A DNA stretch of 64,000 nucleotides from NCBI GenBank assembly GCA_965230065.1, contig OZ245942.1, positions 1,860,001-1,924,000 of the forward strand, written 5' to 3'. The notes under the pieces were generated by a model that saw only the letters and a list, made by a program, of their open reading frames with translations, was not told the DNA's origin and ran no database searches. Position numbers and translations under genes: made by a program. The DNA comes from G965230065 sp965230065 (GTDB lineage: Bacteria; Bacteroidota; Bacteroidia; Cytophagales; Cyclobacteriaceae). Below are positions 1-8,897 of this stretch, in pieces; the stretch's first letter is position 1, and the number at the start of each line of letters is the position of its first letter.

Positions 1-248
1 CCAAGTTCAACATGTACGGGTTCGTGTTTGCTTAAAATGGCTACTCCGCTGTACCCTTTCTTTTCAGCAGGCATCCAAAATATGTTGCGAAAACCAATTT
101 CCCGAAAAACATTCAAGTCGAGCTGATCTTCCAGGGCTTTCACCTCTTGCAAACAAACCATGTCGGCGTTAGTGTTAGCTAACCATTCAGCAAAACCTTT
201 TTTTAGTGCGGCACGAATGCCATTTACATTATAAGAAATAATTTTCAC
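1..248 (-). CDS. xth: Exodeoxyribonuclease III (partial, N-terminal part)
   Basis: The reverse strand from 248 reads KIISYNVNGIRAALKKG, then a QEVKA block and a KGYSGVAILSK block. These are hallmarks of the ExoIII/AP-endonuclease (EEP) family, which incises DNA at abasic sites and degrades 3' ends in base-excision repair. The catalytic Glu of the LQE motif is present. The only start in frame is GTG at 248, directly before KIISYN as in family members. The gene runs off the left edge of the window, so about 82 residues of the roughly 255 usual are seen. The family call is firm; the GTG start is inferred. Confidence 0.9.
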   Translation of the reverse strand, partial: MKIISYNVNGIRAALKKGFAEWLANTNADMVCLQEVKALEDQLDLNVFREIGFRNIFWMPAEKKGYSGVAILSKHEPVHVEL

Positions 249-337
249 GATGCGGCTTAAGTTTAATGTCTAAAGTTTGATGTTTATAATTTGAACATAA
301 AACTAGAAACTAAAAACAAAAAACTAAAAAACGAAAA

Positions 338-697
338 CTACACCACAATATTCAGCTCTTGCTCAAAATATTCGATAATATGCATTTTTAATAACTTCTC
401 TTGTTCCAGAAGGTCAAAGTGGGGTAACTTTTTTATCAAAGTCCAGTGAGGCCAGCCTTCTTTATCAGACCCACCAAGTTCATAAAAACCAGAAAGACTC
501 AACACTTTACAGATAGCAATGTGCATCAAATCTTGCTTTTCTTCTTTAGAGAAATGCTGGGCTCCCCTACCCAACTCCTGTACACCAATCAAGAAAAGTA
601 CAGCATTCAAATCAGTCGGGCGTTTGCCAAGTAATGTTCCGAGCTGATTCAGCAAACTATGCCAATTTTTTTCCAGCTCAAGGTCTTTTTTATACAT
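338..697 (-). CDS. Conserved Bacteroidota hypothetical protein
   Basis: This is a 119-residue soluble protein with no signal peptide or membrane segment. Its middle (DLNAVLFLIGVQELG) and the stretch EEKQDLMHIAICKVLSLSG look strongly conserved in composition, and it is rich in helix-forming residues. I know of no function. The open frame extends 19 codons further upstream to a TTG at 754, but the ATG at 697 (MYKKDLELEK) is the more likely start. It lies between exonuclease III and comF, and the gene is divergent from comF. The function is unknown. Confidence 0.7.
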   Translation of the reverse strand: MYKKDLELEKNWHSLLNQLGTLLGKRPTDLNAVLFLIGVQELGRGAQHFSKEEKQDLMHIAICKVLSLSGFYELGGSDKEGWPHWTLIKKLPHFDLLEQEKLLKMHIIEYFEQELNIVV

Positions 698-801
698 AAC
701 AGACGTTTTGGGAAAATGCTGTTTCAAATTTTCAGTGTAAATTGAAGTATACAATCTAGCAAAAACTAAAAGTAGTATACATAATTGATTAACGAGATTT
801 G

Positions 802-1467
802 ATGATAGAAGATTTTATTTCGTTGCTTTTTCCGCGATATTGTCTTGTAAGTGGTGCGCCACTGGCCAAAGGAGAGGAACTTATTGCAACCGATATTATA
901 ACGAAATTACCAAAGTATGACTTAAGGCATGATGACATCGCTCAGAAATTTTACGGAAAGGTGAGGGTACAACATGCCCTGGCTTTCTACAAGTTTGTGA
1001 AAGGCGGAAATGTTCAGAAAATATTACATGTCCTAAAATACCGGAATTGTCCCGAATTGGGAATTATGCTGGGCAGGTGGTTTGGCAATACAATAAAAGA
1101 GGCAGGTTATGAGTTTGATATTCTCGTTCCGGTGCCATTGCATAAAACCCGACTAAGGCAAAGGGGCTACAACCAAAGTGATAAAATTGCTGAAGGAATG
1201 TCAATTACCCTTGAAACTGCCTGGATAGATGATATTGTGGAGAGAACCCAGAAAACCATTACCCAAACAGGCAAAGACCGTATAGATCGATTCGAGAATG
1301 TTGCTAATATTTTTTCTCTTTTAAAGCCAGAAGCAATTGAAGGAAAAAGAGTATTACTAATTGACGATGTAGTTACAACCGGCTCAACCCTGGAGTCTTG
1401 TGTAATGGCAATCAATGAAGGAAATTGTAAAAGCGTGAGCATAGCGGCATTGGCTTCAGCAGAATAG
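802..1467 (+). CDS. comF: ComF family phosphoribosyltransferase-like protein
   Basis: The protein has 221 residues. The C-terminal half carries the PRPP-binding signature VLLIDDVVTTGST, with the two acidic residues followed by TTGST, typical of type I phosphoribosyltransferases. The preceding PVPLHKTRLRQRGYNQS block is diagnostic of ComF/GntX proteins, which are linked to DNA uptake and processing of incoming DNA. The N-terminal zinc-ribbon Cys pairs usual in ComF are reduced here to one Cys near residue 13 (RYCLVSG), so the metal site is probably lost. A TTG one codon upstream of the ATG is also possible. It sits next to a DNA-repair exonuclease gene. Confidence 0.88.
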   Translation: MIEDFISLLFPRYCLVSGAPLAKGEELIATDIITKLPKYDLRHDDIAQKFYGKVRVQHALAFYKFVKGGNVQKILHVLKYRNCPELGIMLGRWFGNTIKEAGYEFDILVPVPLHKTRLRQRGYNQSDKIAEGMSITLETAWIDDIVERTQKTITQTGKDRIDRFENVANIFSLLKPEAIEGKRVLLIDDVVTTGSTLESCVMAINEGNCKSVSIAALASAE

Positions 1468-1555
1468 CATGAAATGGAATTAGGCCAAACATTCTCATAA
1501 AGAAATTCTTCTCGAATAGGTATAAATTAAACAAATCCATTAGTTAACGAATAAT

Positions 1556-1619
1556 TTCGTGATTAATAACGACAATTGACGTATAACTTCGTGATTAATA
1601 ACGACAATTGACGTATAAC
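1556..1619. repeat. Perfect 32-bp tandem direct repeat (two copies)
   Basis: Positions 1556-1587 and 1588-1619 are identical over all 32 bases, with no spacer. Each unit begins TTCGTGATTAATAACG and ends TTGACGTATAAC. The repeat lies directly before the remnant of an Xre-type antitoxin gene. It may be a duplicated operator region or a recent slippage duplication. Confidence 0.9.
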
Positions 1620-1627
1620 TATGATAA

Positions 1628-2023
1628 CGAACGGCACATGTACTAGATATTCTGGGAGAAACCACCAATCATGAAGGTTTTGAGTTGATCCATCTGAGCC
1701 TGGAAGGTGTAACCAAAAATAGCCTGAACTGTCTGATCCAGCAAATAGACATTTCACAAAAAGAGATGGTTACCCTGCTCCATCTTTCTCCACGTACCAT
1801 CCAGCGAATGAAAGAAACGGATAAATTACCTACTGCCGCATCGGGTCAAATTATTAAAATTGCCAAAGTTTTTGCCAGGGCCAGAGAAGTATTAATAAGT
1901 CTGGAAAAAGCCCGTATTTGGCTCAAGTCACCTCTCACTACCACGGAGGAGACTAACCTATAAATTTACTAGATACTCCAACCGGCATACAATGGGTTAG
2001 GGACCATTGACGTTTATTCATAA
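1628..2023 (+). pseudogene. Decayed Xre/MbcA-type antitoxin gene (partner of RES toxin)
   Basis: The open frame reads from about 1628 to a stop at 1963 and includes FELIHLSLEGVTKNSLNCL, LLHLSPRTIQRMK and ARIWLKSP. This is the order seen in Xre-MbcA-ParS-like antitoxins of RES systems (helix-turn-helix, then the DUF2384 C-terminal domain). After a frameshift near 1955 the other frame continues with PINLLDTPTGIQWVRD (from 1957), the expected C-terminal consensus. A further small deletion follows, and a third frame ends VYS-stop at 2021-2023. That stop overlaps the toxin ATG as TAATG. The N-terminus is also missing: an in-frame stop lies at 1625. The gene is broken by at least two frame changes. 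Confidence 0.75.
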
Positions 2024-2241
2024 TGCTGGTATACAGGCTTTATATGCCCGAACATGCAAAAAAACTTGACGGAAAAGGTGACGAATTATATGGGAGCAGA
2101 TGGAATACAAAAGGAAATCAGGTAATTTACGGAGCAGCCTTTCGCTCGTTGGGGTACCGTGTCAATAATCCACATCTCGTAAAAGTACTAGTTATGGTTA
2201 CCATTCAGATACCGGAAACTGGTATTCAAAAAAAACAAAAA
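2023..2241 (+). pseudogene. Truncated RES-domain toxin remnant
   Basis: The start matches the N-terminus of RES-domain toxins, which degrade NAD+ in known Xre-RES systems: MLVYRLY, then KLDGKGDELYGSRWNTKGNQVIY. The typical GGRWNSKG core is only slightly altered. About 40 residues later the text jumps to VLVMVTIQIPE, and it then runs into a transcription terminator that belongs to the opposite strand. The open frame ends at 2292 with 89 residues against about 150 usual. The C-terminal half and part of the middle are missing, so no active toxin is expected. Confidence 0.7.
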
Positions 2242-2266
2242 AGCCCGGACAAAATTGCCCGGGCTT
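2231..2266 (-). terminator. Rho-independent terminator of gldJ
   Basis: An 8-bp perfect stem, AAGCCCGG at 2241-2248 and CCGGGCTT at 2259-2266, with a 10-nt loop. On the minus strand it is followed by an almost pure T tract (complement of 2227-2240). It lies 23 bp past the gldJ stop and within the residual RES reading frame. Confidence 0.85.
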
Positions 2267-2288
2267 CAATTAAGATTTTCGTTTTCTA

Positions 2289-3482
2289 TTAATAATTAGT
2301 TCCTGCCCTAATCATAGCACAACGGAAACCAATGTAAGAAGTTGCAGAATCCTGCTCAAGGTAACGACGAGTTCCGGGCGACATCCAGTAAGCAACATCT
2401 TTCCATGAACCTCCTTTGAATACCCTTACTTCATCAGTAATATATGAGTTGAAGTTTTCGCTGTCATATTCATCGGCAGGATCAATGTAACCATCGCGAC
2501 GAATTGGGTTCAGATCTTCAAAATCCTGGAATGAAAGCGGGCGGTAAACGTCAATTACCCATTCGGCTACGTTTCCGGCCATGTTATATAAACCAAAATC
2601 GTTCGGTGGGTATTCATAAATATAATCGGTAATCATAGCCCCATCATTCAACTTACCAGCAATACCTGCATAGTCTCCTCTTCCTCTTTTGAAGTTACCC
2701 ATAAAATATCCCATTTTTTTACCATAAGGATTCCGGGTAGCATGGCCGTCCCATGGATAAATACGTTGATGCGTTTGGTTTTCATCAAGATACTGCGTTC
2801 CAATAAGTGCAGAAGCTGCATATTCCCATTCAGCTTCGGTTGGTAAACGGAAATCAGGTAAAACAACACCACTTTCTAAAGGAATTCGGCCTCCTTCAGG
2901 AATATTCACATCTACATCAGAATCCTCGAGCAGTTTTTCGTTTACAACAGATGTTCTCCATCGGCAGTAATCATTAGCTTGTCGCCAGCTTACTCCTACC
3001 ACCGGAAAGTACCTGAAACCAGGATAGCGAAGGTAGTGGTTTACATAAGGATCATTAAAGGCCAGTTCACGTTGCCACACGGCCGTATCGGGCAGGGCTG
3101 ATTCGTAAAACTCCAGCGTAGAATCTTGCTGAATATCAAAAAGATATTCTAACCAGTGAATATTAGCAATTTCAGTCTGGTCCATGTAAAAGGAAGCAAC
3201 TGTTACAGTGCGCTCAAGGTTGTCGCGACTATACATAAGGTCTTCTTCACGGCTTCCCATAACGTGTCGCCCCCCTTCAATATACACCATGTTCGGTGCG
3301 TCGGGTTGACCTTGAAATTCGTTCAGGGTAAAATGGCCTTCTACATTGTATTCAATACCTGTTGCAGAACTTGCATTACCCGGAGTTACGCTTGTAGGAT
3401 GCTTCTTGCTACAGGAAACAAGAAATACTGTACCGCAAAGCGCGTACGATAACAGTTTAGCATACTTCACAAATTTTTTCAT
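2289..3482 (-). CDS. gldJ: GldJ-like gliding motility / type 9 secretion lipoprotein (SUMF1 fold)
   Basis: The protein has 397 residues. The N-terminus has a lipoprotein signal ending LVSC, with the lipidated Cys at residue 24. This favours the ATG at 3482 over the upstream start at 3509. The rest is a formylglycine-generating-enzyme-like (SUMF1/EgtB) domain: FRLPTEAEWEYAA, FGLYNMAGNVAEWVID, VFKGGSWKD and GFRCA near the C-terminus. In Flavobacterium, GldJ is an outer-membrane lipoprotein needed for gliding and stability of GldK and type 9 secretion; it acts structurally, not as an enzyme. GldK shares this fold, so the J/K choice is less certain than the family. The gene lies downstream of mfd on the same strand, with its own likely promoter. 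Confidence 0.85.
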   Translation of the reverse strand: MKKFVKYAKLLSYALCGTVFLVSCSKKHPTSVTPGNASSATGIEYNVEGHFTLNEFQGQPDAPNMVYIEGGRHVMGSREEDLMYSRDNLERTVTVASFYMDQTEIANIHWLEYLFDIQQDSTLEFYESALPDTAVWQRELAFNDPYVNHYLRYPGFRYFPVVGVSWRQANDYCRWRTSVVNEKLLEDSDVDVNIPEGGRIPLESGVVLPDFRLPTEAEWEYAASALIGTQYLDENQTHQRIYPWDGHATRNPYGKKMGYFMGNFKRGRGDYAGIAGKLNDGAMITDYIYEYPPNDFGLYNMAGNVAEWVIDVYRPLSFQDFEDLNPIRRDGYIDPADEYDSENFNSYITDEVRVFKGGSWKDVAYWMSPGTRRYLEQDSATSYIGFRCAMIRAGTNY

Positions 3483-3584
3483 AACCTGTTGATTTTCAAT
3501 AAATAACACCTGTTTGAAATAAGTAGAGAAAAAGGTATAAAAAGTAATAACTATTTCACTTATATTAAAACACGAAAATGCTCA

Positions 3585-3592
3585 CAAATATA
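3585..3592 (-). promoter_or_regulatory. Candidate -7 box of the gldJ promoter
   Basis: On the minus strand this reads TATATTTG, an exact match to the Bacteroidota -7 consensus TAnnTTTG, about 105 bp before the gldJ start. No good TTG -33 box is visible at the right spacing, so the call is weak. Confidence 0.3.
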
Positions 3593-3721
3593 CAGTATTA
3601 ACAATTAAATGTGCCTAAAAGTATATGGATGTAAGTATTATCCGGAATTCAAGAAAAATTAAACTAACAGAATCACACAAAACAACGGTTAAATATGCAT
3701 TTAATTGCGTATCTGTAAATA

Positions 3722-6700
3722 TTATCTTTCAATGGATTGCAAAATATCCAGGGCTTCGTGAATTGATAATACTTCCTGGATAACAAGAATGGGTCTTTTT
3801 TTGGTTTCCTTTAATACGCAGCGCTTTGGATGGGTTTGCACAAACTGAAGGATTTTGCCAAAAGTGTCTGAATTAAAATAAGTGGCATCGTCAGAAGTAA
3901 CGAAGTAACCTTTCATTTTTTCATTTTTCAACACCAGCTTTTCAAAGCCCAGGTTTTCGGCAACCCATCGTACCCTCACTGCCAGGAGTAATTCTTGTAC
4001 GGAAGTAGGCAAAGGGCCGAATCGATCGGCCAGCATATGCTCGAATTTAGACAGCTCATCTTCATCTTTCAGGTTGTCGAGGCGGGAATAAAGGCTGAGA
4101 CGTTCAGAAATATTAGCTACATAGTCTTCAGGAATAATGAGTTCGAGGTCAGTCTCAATATTACAATCGGTTACTAAGGCTTTGGTATTATCTTGTAGTT
4201 CTTTGGTAAAAAGTTCTTTAAACTCATTTTCTTTCAATTCCTGCACAGCCTCGTCCAGTATTTTGTGATACATCTCAAAACCCAGGTCGGTAATGAAGCC
4301 GCTTTGTTCAGTACCCAGCATGTTACCGGCTCCCCTGATATCCAAATCACGCATGGCTACTTTGAAACCATCGCCCAGGTCAGAAAATTCTTCCAGCGTG
4401 CGCAATCTTTTGCGGGCATCAGAGCTTAACCCTGATGCAGGGGGGGAAAGAAGGTAACAGTACGCTTTTTTATTAGAGCGCCCTACCCTGCCCCGCATTT
4501 GATGTAAATCTGATAAACCAAACATGTGGGCGTTGTTAATAATGATAGTATTGGCATTGGGGATGTCCAGCCCAGATTCAATAATGTTTGTAGAAACCAA
4601 AACATCATAATCCCCATCAATAAACTTCATCATTGCCTTCTCGAGCTGTGCCCCTTCCAACTGACCGTGGGCAATGCCTATACTGGCATCGGGTACCAAA
4701 CGGAGAATGACATTGGCAATTTCTTCAATATTCGCAATGCGGTTATGGACAAAAAAGACCTGTCCGCCGCGCCGAAGCTCATGACTAACGGCATCGCGAA
4801 TGATTGTTTCACTGAAAGTATGAATTTCAGTAGTTACAGGTTGGCGATTGGGCGGGGGCGTAGCTATAATACTGAGGTCACGGGCACCCATCAATGAAAA
4901 ATGCAGGGTGCGGGGAATGGGGGTAGCCGTAAGCGTGAGCGTGTCTACATTTACTTTAAATTCTTTTAATTTTTCTTTTACTTTTACTCCAAACTTTTGC
5001 TCTTCGTCGATGATTAACAGCCCTAAATTTTGAAATTCAACATCTTTGCCCACTAGGCGATGGGTGCCAATTACTAAGTTAACCTTTCCTTCTTTCAAAG
5101 ATTTTAATACTTCTTTTATACTTTTTGTAGATTTAAAACGGTTGATGTACTGAACCTCCACAGGAAAGTCAGCAAGCCTCTCTTTGATGGTACGGTAATG
5201 TTGTAAGGCAAGTATGGTGGTGGGTACCAATATAGCAACTTGTTTCCCCTCCGATACCGCTTTGAAGGCAGCACGAATGGCCACTTCGGTTTTTCCGAAT
5301 CCAACATCACCGCAAATGAGCCGATCCATAGGGTGTGGTTCTTCCATATCTTCCTTAACGTCAGCTGTGGCTTTGGCCTGGTCGGGGGTGTCTTCATACA
5401 TAAAGGAAGATTCCAGTTCGGCCTGCAAAAAACTGTCGGGTTTAAAGGCAAACCCATCTACTGCTTTGCGTTTGGCATAAAGCTCAATTAAGTCGCGGGC
5501 AAGTTCCTTAACTTTCTTTTTAGCCCGTTTTTTCTTGTTTTCCCACTCCTGAGAGCCCAGCTTGCTGATGACCGGAGGGGAATCTTCTTTGCCACTGTAT
5601 CTGGAAATTTTGTGCAAAGAGTGGATGCTGATATACAATAAGTCATCATCGCGGTACACCAAGCGAATAGCTTCTTGCATGCTTCCTCCAACATCTACTT
5701 TTTCAAGGCCTGTAAAACGGCCAATGCCATAATCCACATGCGTAACATAATCACCGGGTTGCAGGCTTCGGAGTTCTTTGAGGGTGAGGGCTTTTGATTT
5801 TGAGAACCGCTCTTTGGTTTTGTGCCTGAAAAAACGCTCGAACAGTTGATGGTCTGTATAGCAGGCAATTCCATTGGTTTTGTCAATAAAACCTGACCGC
5901 AATGGTACGGGTAAATCATCAAAAATAACAGTATGGTCTAATTCCTCAAAAATTGTCCGCAACCGCTCCAACTGCTTTTCCGACTCTGAAGCAACGATAT
6001 TTTGGATGCGATTATCCTGGTTTTCGTGAAGGTGCTCTACCAATAACTCAAAGTTCTTATTAAATGAAGGTTGAGAGGAAGCGTCAATCCGAAAAACCTG
6101 ATCGGTAGGAAAAAAGAAACGGTTCCCAAATTCAACAGTAGAAAAATCGTTCAACACTTCAATAAAATGCGCTTGTGTTTCGTACAGGGCAGATGGCGGC
6201 AATACAACCTGCGTATTGCCGGAAACCTTAAGGATTTGGTCAAAATTTTCTTCTACTTTTTGAAAAGTATTCTGAATAATATCTACAGTTTGTTCGTAGT
6301 CTTGAAGCCAGATTGTGGTGTGTTCAGGTAAAAACTCTAAAAGCGATTGCCTTTCATCTCCCTGCAAGCTTTCTTCTGTTTTAATATTAGGAATAATAAT
6401 TACCTGCTTTACTTCTTCTTTGGAAAGCTGTGATAAGGGGTCAAAAATTCGGATGGTTTCAATTTCGTCTCCAAACAGTTCGATGCGATACGGCAAATCA
6501 CTGGCAAAGGAAAAGACATCGATGATACCACCCCTTACAGAATATTGGCCCGGTTCAAAAACAAAGTCGGTTTTTTCAAAGTGATGCGTAGCCAGAAGTT
6601 CCTGTAAAAAGGGTATATCTATTTGTTCGCCAATGCTCGCAGAAAACGTAACCCGGCTCAGGGTATTTTTATTAATCAATTTTTCAGAAAGTGCCTCAGG

Positions 6701-7081
6701 ATAGGTTACAATCAGCTCCCCGGCAGTCTGCAAATTAGTAATGTGCCCAAGTACTTCAGTTCGCATCAAAATATTGGCATTTTCAGTTTCTTCAAACTGG
6801 TAGGGCTTTTTGTAAGAAGTAGGAAATAATAGAATCCCCTGTCGGGGAAGCAAGGCCTGCAAATCACTTTGAAAATAAGCCGCCTCTTCTTTATCGGGAA
6901 AAATAAAAAGATGGTGCTGCCGGGGCTGAAGTTTATATATGGAAGCAGCATACACCGCATCTAAGCTCCCGGCCAGGCCCTTGACATGAAGACGGGTTAC
7001 TTCATCTTTATGAACAATGCCGGCAATAGTTTGCAGCAGGCTATCTTCTTTATATTTTTGGATAAAATCTGTTATTTGCAT
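3722..7081 (-). CDS. mfd: Transcription-repair coupling factor Mfd
   Basis: The protein has 1119 residues, full length for Mfd. Mfd is a DNA translocase that removes RNA polymerase stalled at lesions and recruits UvrA. The N-terminal UvrB-like region (degenerate, no ATPase) covers about residues 1-420, followed by the RNA-polymerase-interacting domain with GDYVTHVDYGIGRF (CarD-like). The helicase core has Walker A GDVGFGKTEVA near residue 588, the DEEQ box near 688, TATPIPRTL, and the motif V/VI region with VSTNIIESGLDIP and QMRGRVGRS. The C-terminal TRCF domain follows (DRFGPLP). It is divergent from the cox gene; no terminator was seen before gldJ. Confidence 0.98.
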   Translation of the reverse strand: MQITDFIQKYKEDSLLQTIAGIVHKDEVTRLHVKGLAGSLDAVYAASIYKLQPRQHHLFIFPDKEEAAYFQSDLQALLPRQGILLFPTSYKKPYQFEETENANILMRTEVLGHITNLQTAGELIVTYPEALSEKLINKNTLSRVTFSASIGEQIDIPFLQELLATHHFEKTDFVFEPGQYSVRGGIIDVFSFASDLPYRIELFGDEIETIRIFDPLSQLSKEEVKQVIIIPNIKTEESLQGDERQSLLEFLPEHTTIWLQDYEQTVDIIQNTFQKVEENFDQILKVSGNTQVVLPPSALYETQAHFIEVLNDFSTVEFGNRFFFPTDQVFRIDASSQPSFNKNFELLVEHLHENQDNRIQNIVASESEKQLERLRTIFEELDHTVIFDDLPVPLRSGFIDKTNGIACYTDHQLFERFFRHKTKERFSKSKALTLKELRSLQPGDYVTHVDYGIGRFTGLEKVDVGGSMQEAIRLVYRDDDLLYISIHSLHKISRYSGKEDSPPVISKLGSQEWENKKKRAKKKVKELARDLIELYAKRKAVDGFAFKPDSFLQAELESSFMYEDTPDQAKATADVKEDMEEPHPMDRLICGDVGFGKTEVAIRAAFKAVSEGKQVAILVPTTILALQHYRTIKERLADFPVEVQYINRFKSTKSIKEVLKSLKEGKVNLVIGTHRLVGKDVEFQNLGLLIIDEEQKFGVKVKEKLKEFKVNVDTLTLTATPIPRTLHFSLMGARDLSIIATPPPNRQPVTTEIHTFSETIIRDAVSHELRRGGQVFFVHNRIANIEEIANVILRLVPDASIGIAHGQLEGAQLEKAMMKFIDGDYDVLVSTNIIESGLDIPNANTIIINNAHMFGLSDLHQMRGRVGRSNKKAYCYLLSPPASGLSSDARKRLRTLEEFSDLGDGFKVAMRDLDIRGAGNMLGTEQSGFITDLGFEMYHKILDEAVQELKENEFKELFTKELQDNTKALVTDCNIETDLELIIPEDYVANISERLSLYSRLDNLKDEDELSKFEHMLADRFGPLPTSVQELLLAVRVRWVAENLGFEKLVLKNEKMKGYFVTSDDATYFNSDTFGKILQFVQTHPKRCVLKETKKRPILVIQEVLSIHEALDILQSIER

Positions 7082-7211
7082 TTAATTTACTTAATTCAAA
7101 AACCACCCCAGGCTTACTACGTTTTTATATATATTGTTAAAAACCTAAAATAGTATAACAAAAAACAAGTAAATATGAATGTTGTTATACAATAAAACGG
7201 AGATTTGAAAT

Positions 7212-7844
7212 ATGCGGGAGCAAGATAAAAATACGAAAACATATCGACATGAGAATGCACTGGCAAAATTAGAAAAAATTCATCCGCATTTAATGCTGAT
7301 ATATTTAACAATTATTGGTAGCTCTCTCATTTTTTTATTTATAATCCTTGCCTACACGATAAATAAAGCTGACAGTGGCTTTTTTCTAAATATACAGTTC
7401 CCAAAGTCTTTTTCAGTAAGCCTGGTAGTATTATTAATTTCAAGCTTTTCACTCAGTAAGGCCATCCCTGCATACGAAAATGGAAATATAGATGTTTTGA
7501 AAAAGTCATTAGGCATTACATTAATTCTGGGAGTGCTGTTTACCATATGCCAGTATATTGGCTGGTATGAGTTAAATAAAGCGGGAGTTTACCTAACAGG
7601 GGAAGCCTCAGGTGCTTATCTTTACGTGATTTCAGGAATGCATGCTTTACATTTGGCTTTCGGTATTGCATTTCTCTCAACTACTTATTTCAAGGTGATG
7701 GGCATTTCTAAAGACCCGGTCAGAACACTCATCATGGAAACCAACCCATACCACAAAATAAAGCTGAAAATGCTATCGGTATACTGGCACTACCTGGATG
7801 TGATGTGGGTTTTCCTTTTCTTTTATTTTCTATTTAGCTTTTGA
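7212..7844 (+). CDS. Cytochrome c oxidase subunit III family protein
   Basis: The protein has 210 residues with five hydrophobic membrane segments. The family marks are the first helix block after HPHLMLIYL, the ASGAYLYVISGMHALHLAFGI segment with its conserved GxHxxH-like pattern, and the C-terminal VYWHYLDVMWVFLFFYFLF. Subunit III is the non-catalytic core subunit of haem-copper oxidases in the inner membrane. No subunit I or II gene is nearby, so this is a detached copy, as often seen in Cytophagales. The 3' end overlaps the 3' end of the opposite-strand ribD by 15 bp. Confidence 0.9.
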   Translation: MREQDKNTKTYRHENALAKLEKIHPHLMLIYLTIIGSSLIFLFIILAYTINKADSGFFLNIQFPKSFSVSLVVLLISSFSLSKAIPAYENGNIDVLKKSLGITLILGVLFTICQYIGWYELNKAGVYLTGEASGAYLYVISGMHALHLAFGIAFLSTTYFKVMGISKDPVRTLIMETNPYHKIKLKMLSVYWHYLDVMWVFLFFYFLFSF

Positions 7845-8885
7845 GGGGTTTTTGAAAATAAAAAGCTTGTCGGTAAGATAAAACCCGGTACTGCAAAGCA
7901 TGGCCTCAGATAGCAGCGGAGCTTCAATTCCCTTTTTGAATACAGCATTTGAAGATTTAAATATTCGGGCTTCGTTCCATAATCCTTCCAGAATAAACTG
8001 CTGAAGGATGGCACTTCCACCCTCCACAATCACTGAGTGAATATTTCGGTGGAGTAAATCTGCCAACAGTGCTTGAAAAAAGCTGACTTTTTCCGAAATG
8101 GTATCTGATAAATCTACAAATTCAAGGTTAGCCTCTTTATGATTTTTTTTCAAATTATAGCAGATTGTAGGCTGGCTTCCGTCAAAAAGGCGAAGGTTTT
8201 GGAGCAACCGGAGCTGGCGGTCAATGACAATCCGTATAGGGTCACAGCCTTCCCAGTTACGCACATTGAGTTGGGGGTTATCATAATAAGCGGTATTTGG
8301 CCCAACCAAAATAGCATCCTCCTCTGACCGCCATTTATGCACAATTTTTCTTGAAAGCACATTACTGATCCATTTAGAGTCATAATTTTCTCGGGCAATA
8401 TATCCGTCAGCGGTTTCGGCCCACTTTAATATTATGTAAGGCATGCTGTGCTTTTGTGCATAATAATACCGAAAATTAAGGGCTTCTTCATCTTTTTCAA
8501 GTACGCCAAGGGTAGCCTCAATATTTCTTTCATGAAGTTTATCCAGTAAATCACTCCTTTTTATGTCAGTTGCTATTAAATTTGCGATGACGATACCGCC
8601 AATGTTATGAGTAGCCAGTAAGTCAATATGTGCAAGCAAATCGGTATCTGTTAAGGTAGAGACATATAATATGCTGCCTTTTAATAATGATTCATCAGAA
8701 ACTTTAGCAAAAAGATAAGGAATAAAATGGATGGAAGTGTTTTTTTGAACCCATCCCTCAGCAATTATTTTTTGATTTAAAACAACAGCACCGCCCGCCA
8801 AAAAAAGTGGCGAAGATTTACCCAGCCCAAGTGAAGCTAAAAATAGTGCACGTTGCATAAAAGGAATGTGATGTTCTGTAGCCAT
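7830..8885 (-). CDS. ribD: RibD-like riboflavin biosynthesis protein with degenerate deaminase domain
   Basis: The protein has 351 residues and the two-domain RibD layout. The C-terminal 5-amino-6-ribosylaminouracil reductase domain looks intact: YIILKWAETADGYIA, DAILVGPNTAYYDNPQLNVR, RIVIDR and SVIVEGGSAILQQF. The N-terminal deaminase domain has lost its zinc site. Where RibD has PHAEV, this has IHFIPY, so the catalytic Glu is replaced by Ile. The LEPCSHxGxTPPC segment is replaced by STLTDTDLLAHIDLL, so both Cys ligands are gone. The overall length is normal, which means residues were replaced, not deleted. It probably works only as the reductase; a separate deaminase would then be needed. 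It is divergent from prmC with a 12-bp gap. Confidence 0.85.
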   Translation of the reverse strand: MATEHHIPFMQRALFLASLGLGKSSPLFLAGGAVVLNQKIIAEGWVQKNTSIHFIPYLFAKVSDESLLKGSILYVSTLTDTDLLAHIDLLATHNIGGIVIANLIATDIKRSDLLDKLHERNIEATLGVLEKDEEALNFRYYYAQKHSMPYIILKWAETADGYIARENYDSKWISNVLSRKIVHKWRSEEDAILVGPNTAYYDNPQLNVRNWEGCDPIRIVIDRQLRLLQNLRLFDGSQPTICYNLKKNHKEANLEFVDLSDTISEKVSFFQALLADLLHRNIHSVIVEGGSAILQQFILEGLWNEARIFKSSNAVFKKGIEAPLLSEAMLCSTGFYLTDKLFIFKNPSKAK

Positions 8886-8897
8886 AGGTATTAAAAA

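Noticed and set aside
1556..1619. Possible CRISPR array
   Set aside because: There are only two copies, directly adjacent with no spacer, and no cas genes.
7116..7211. Shared bidirectional promoter boxes between mfd and the cox gene
   Set aside because: The region is AT-rich, but no TAnnTTTG with a spaced TTG could be placed for either gene.
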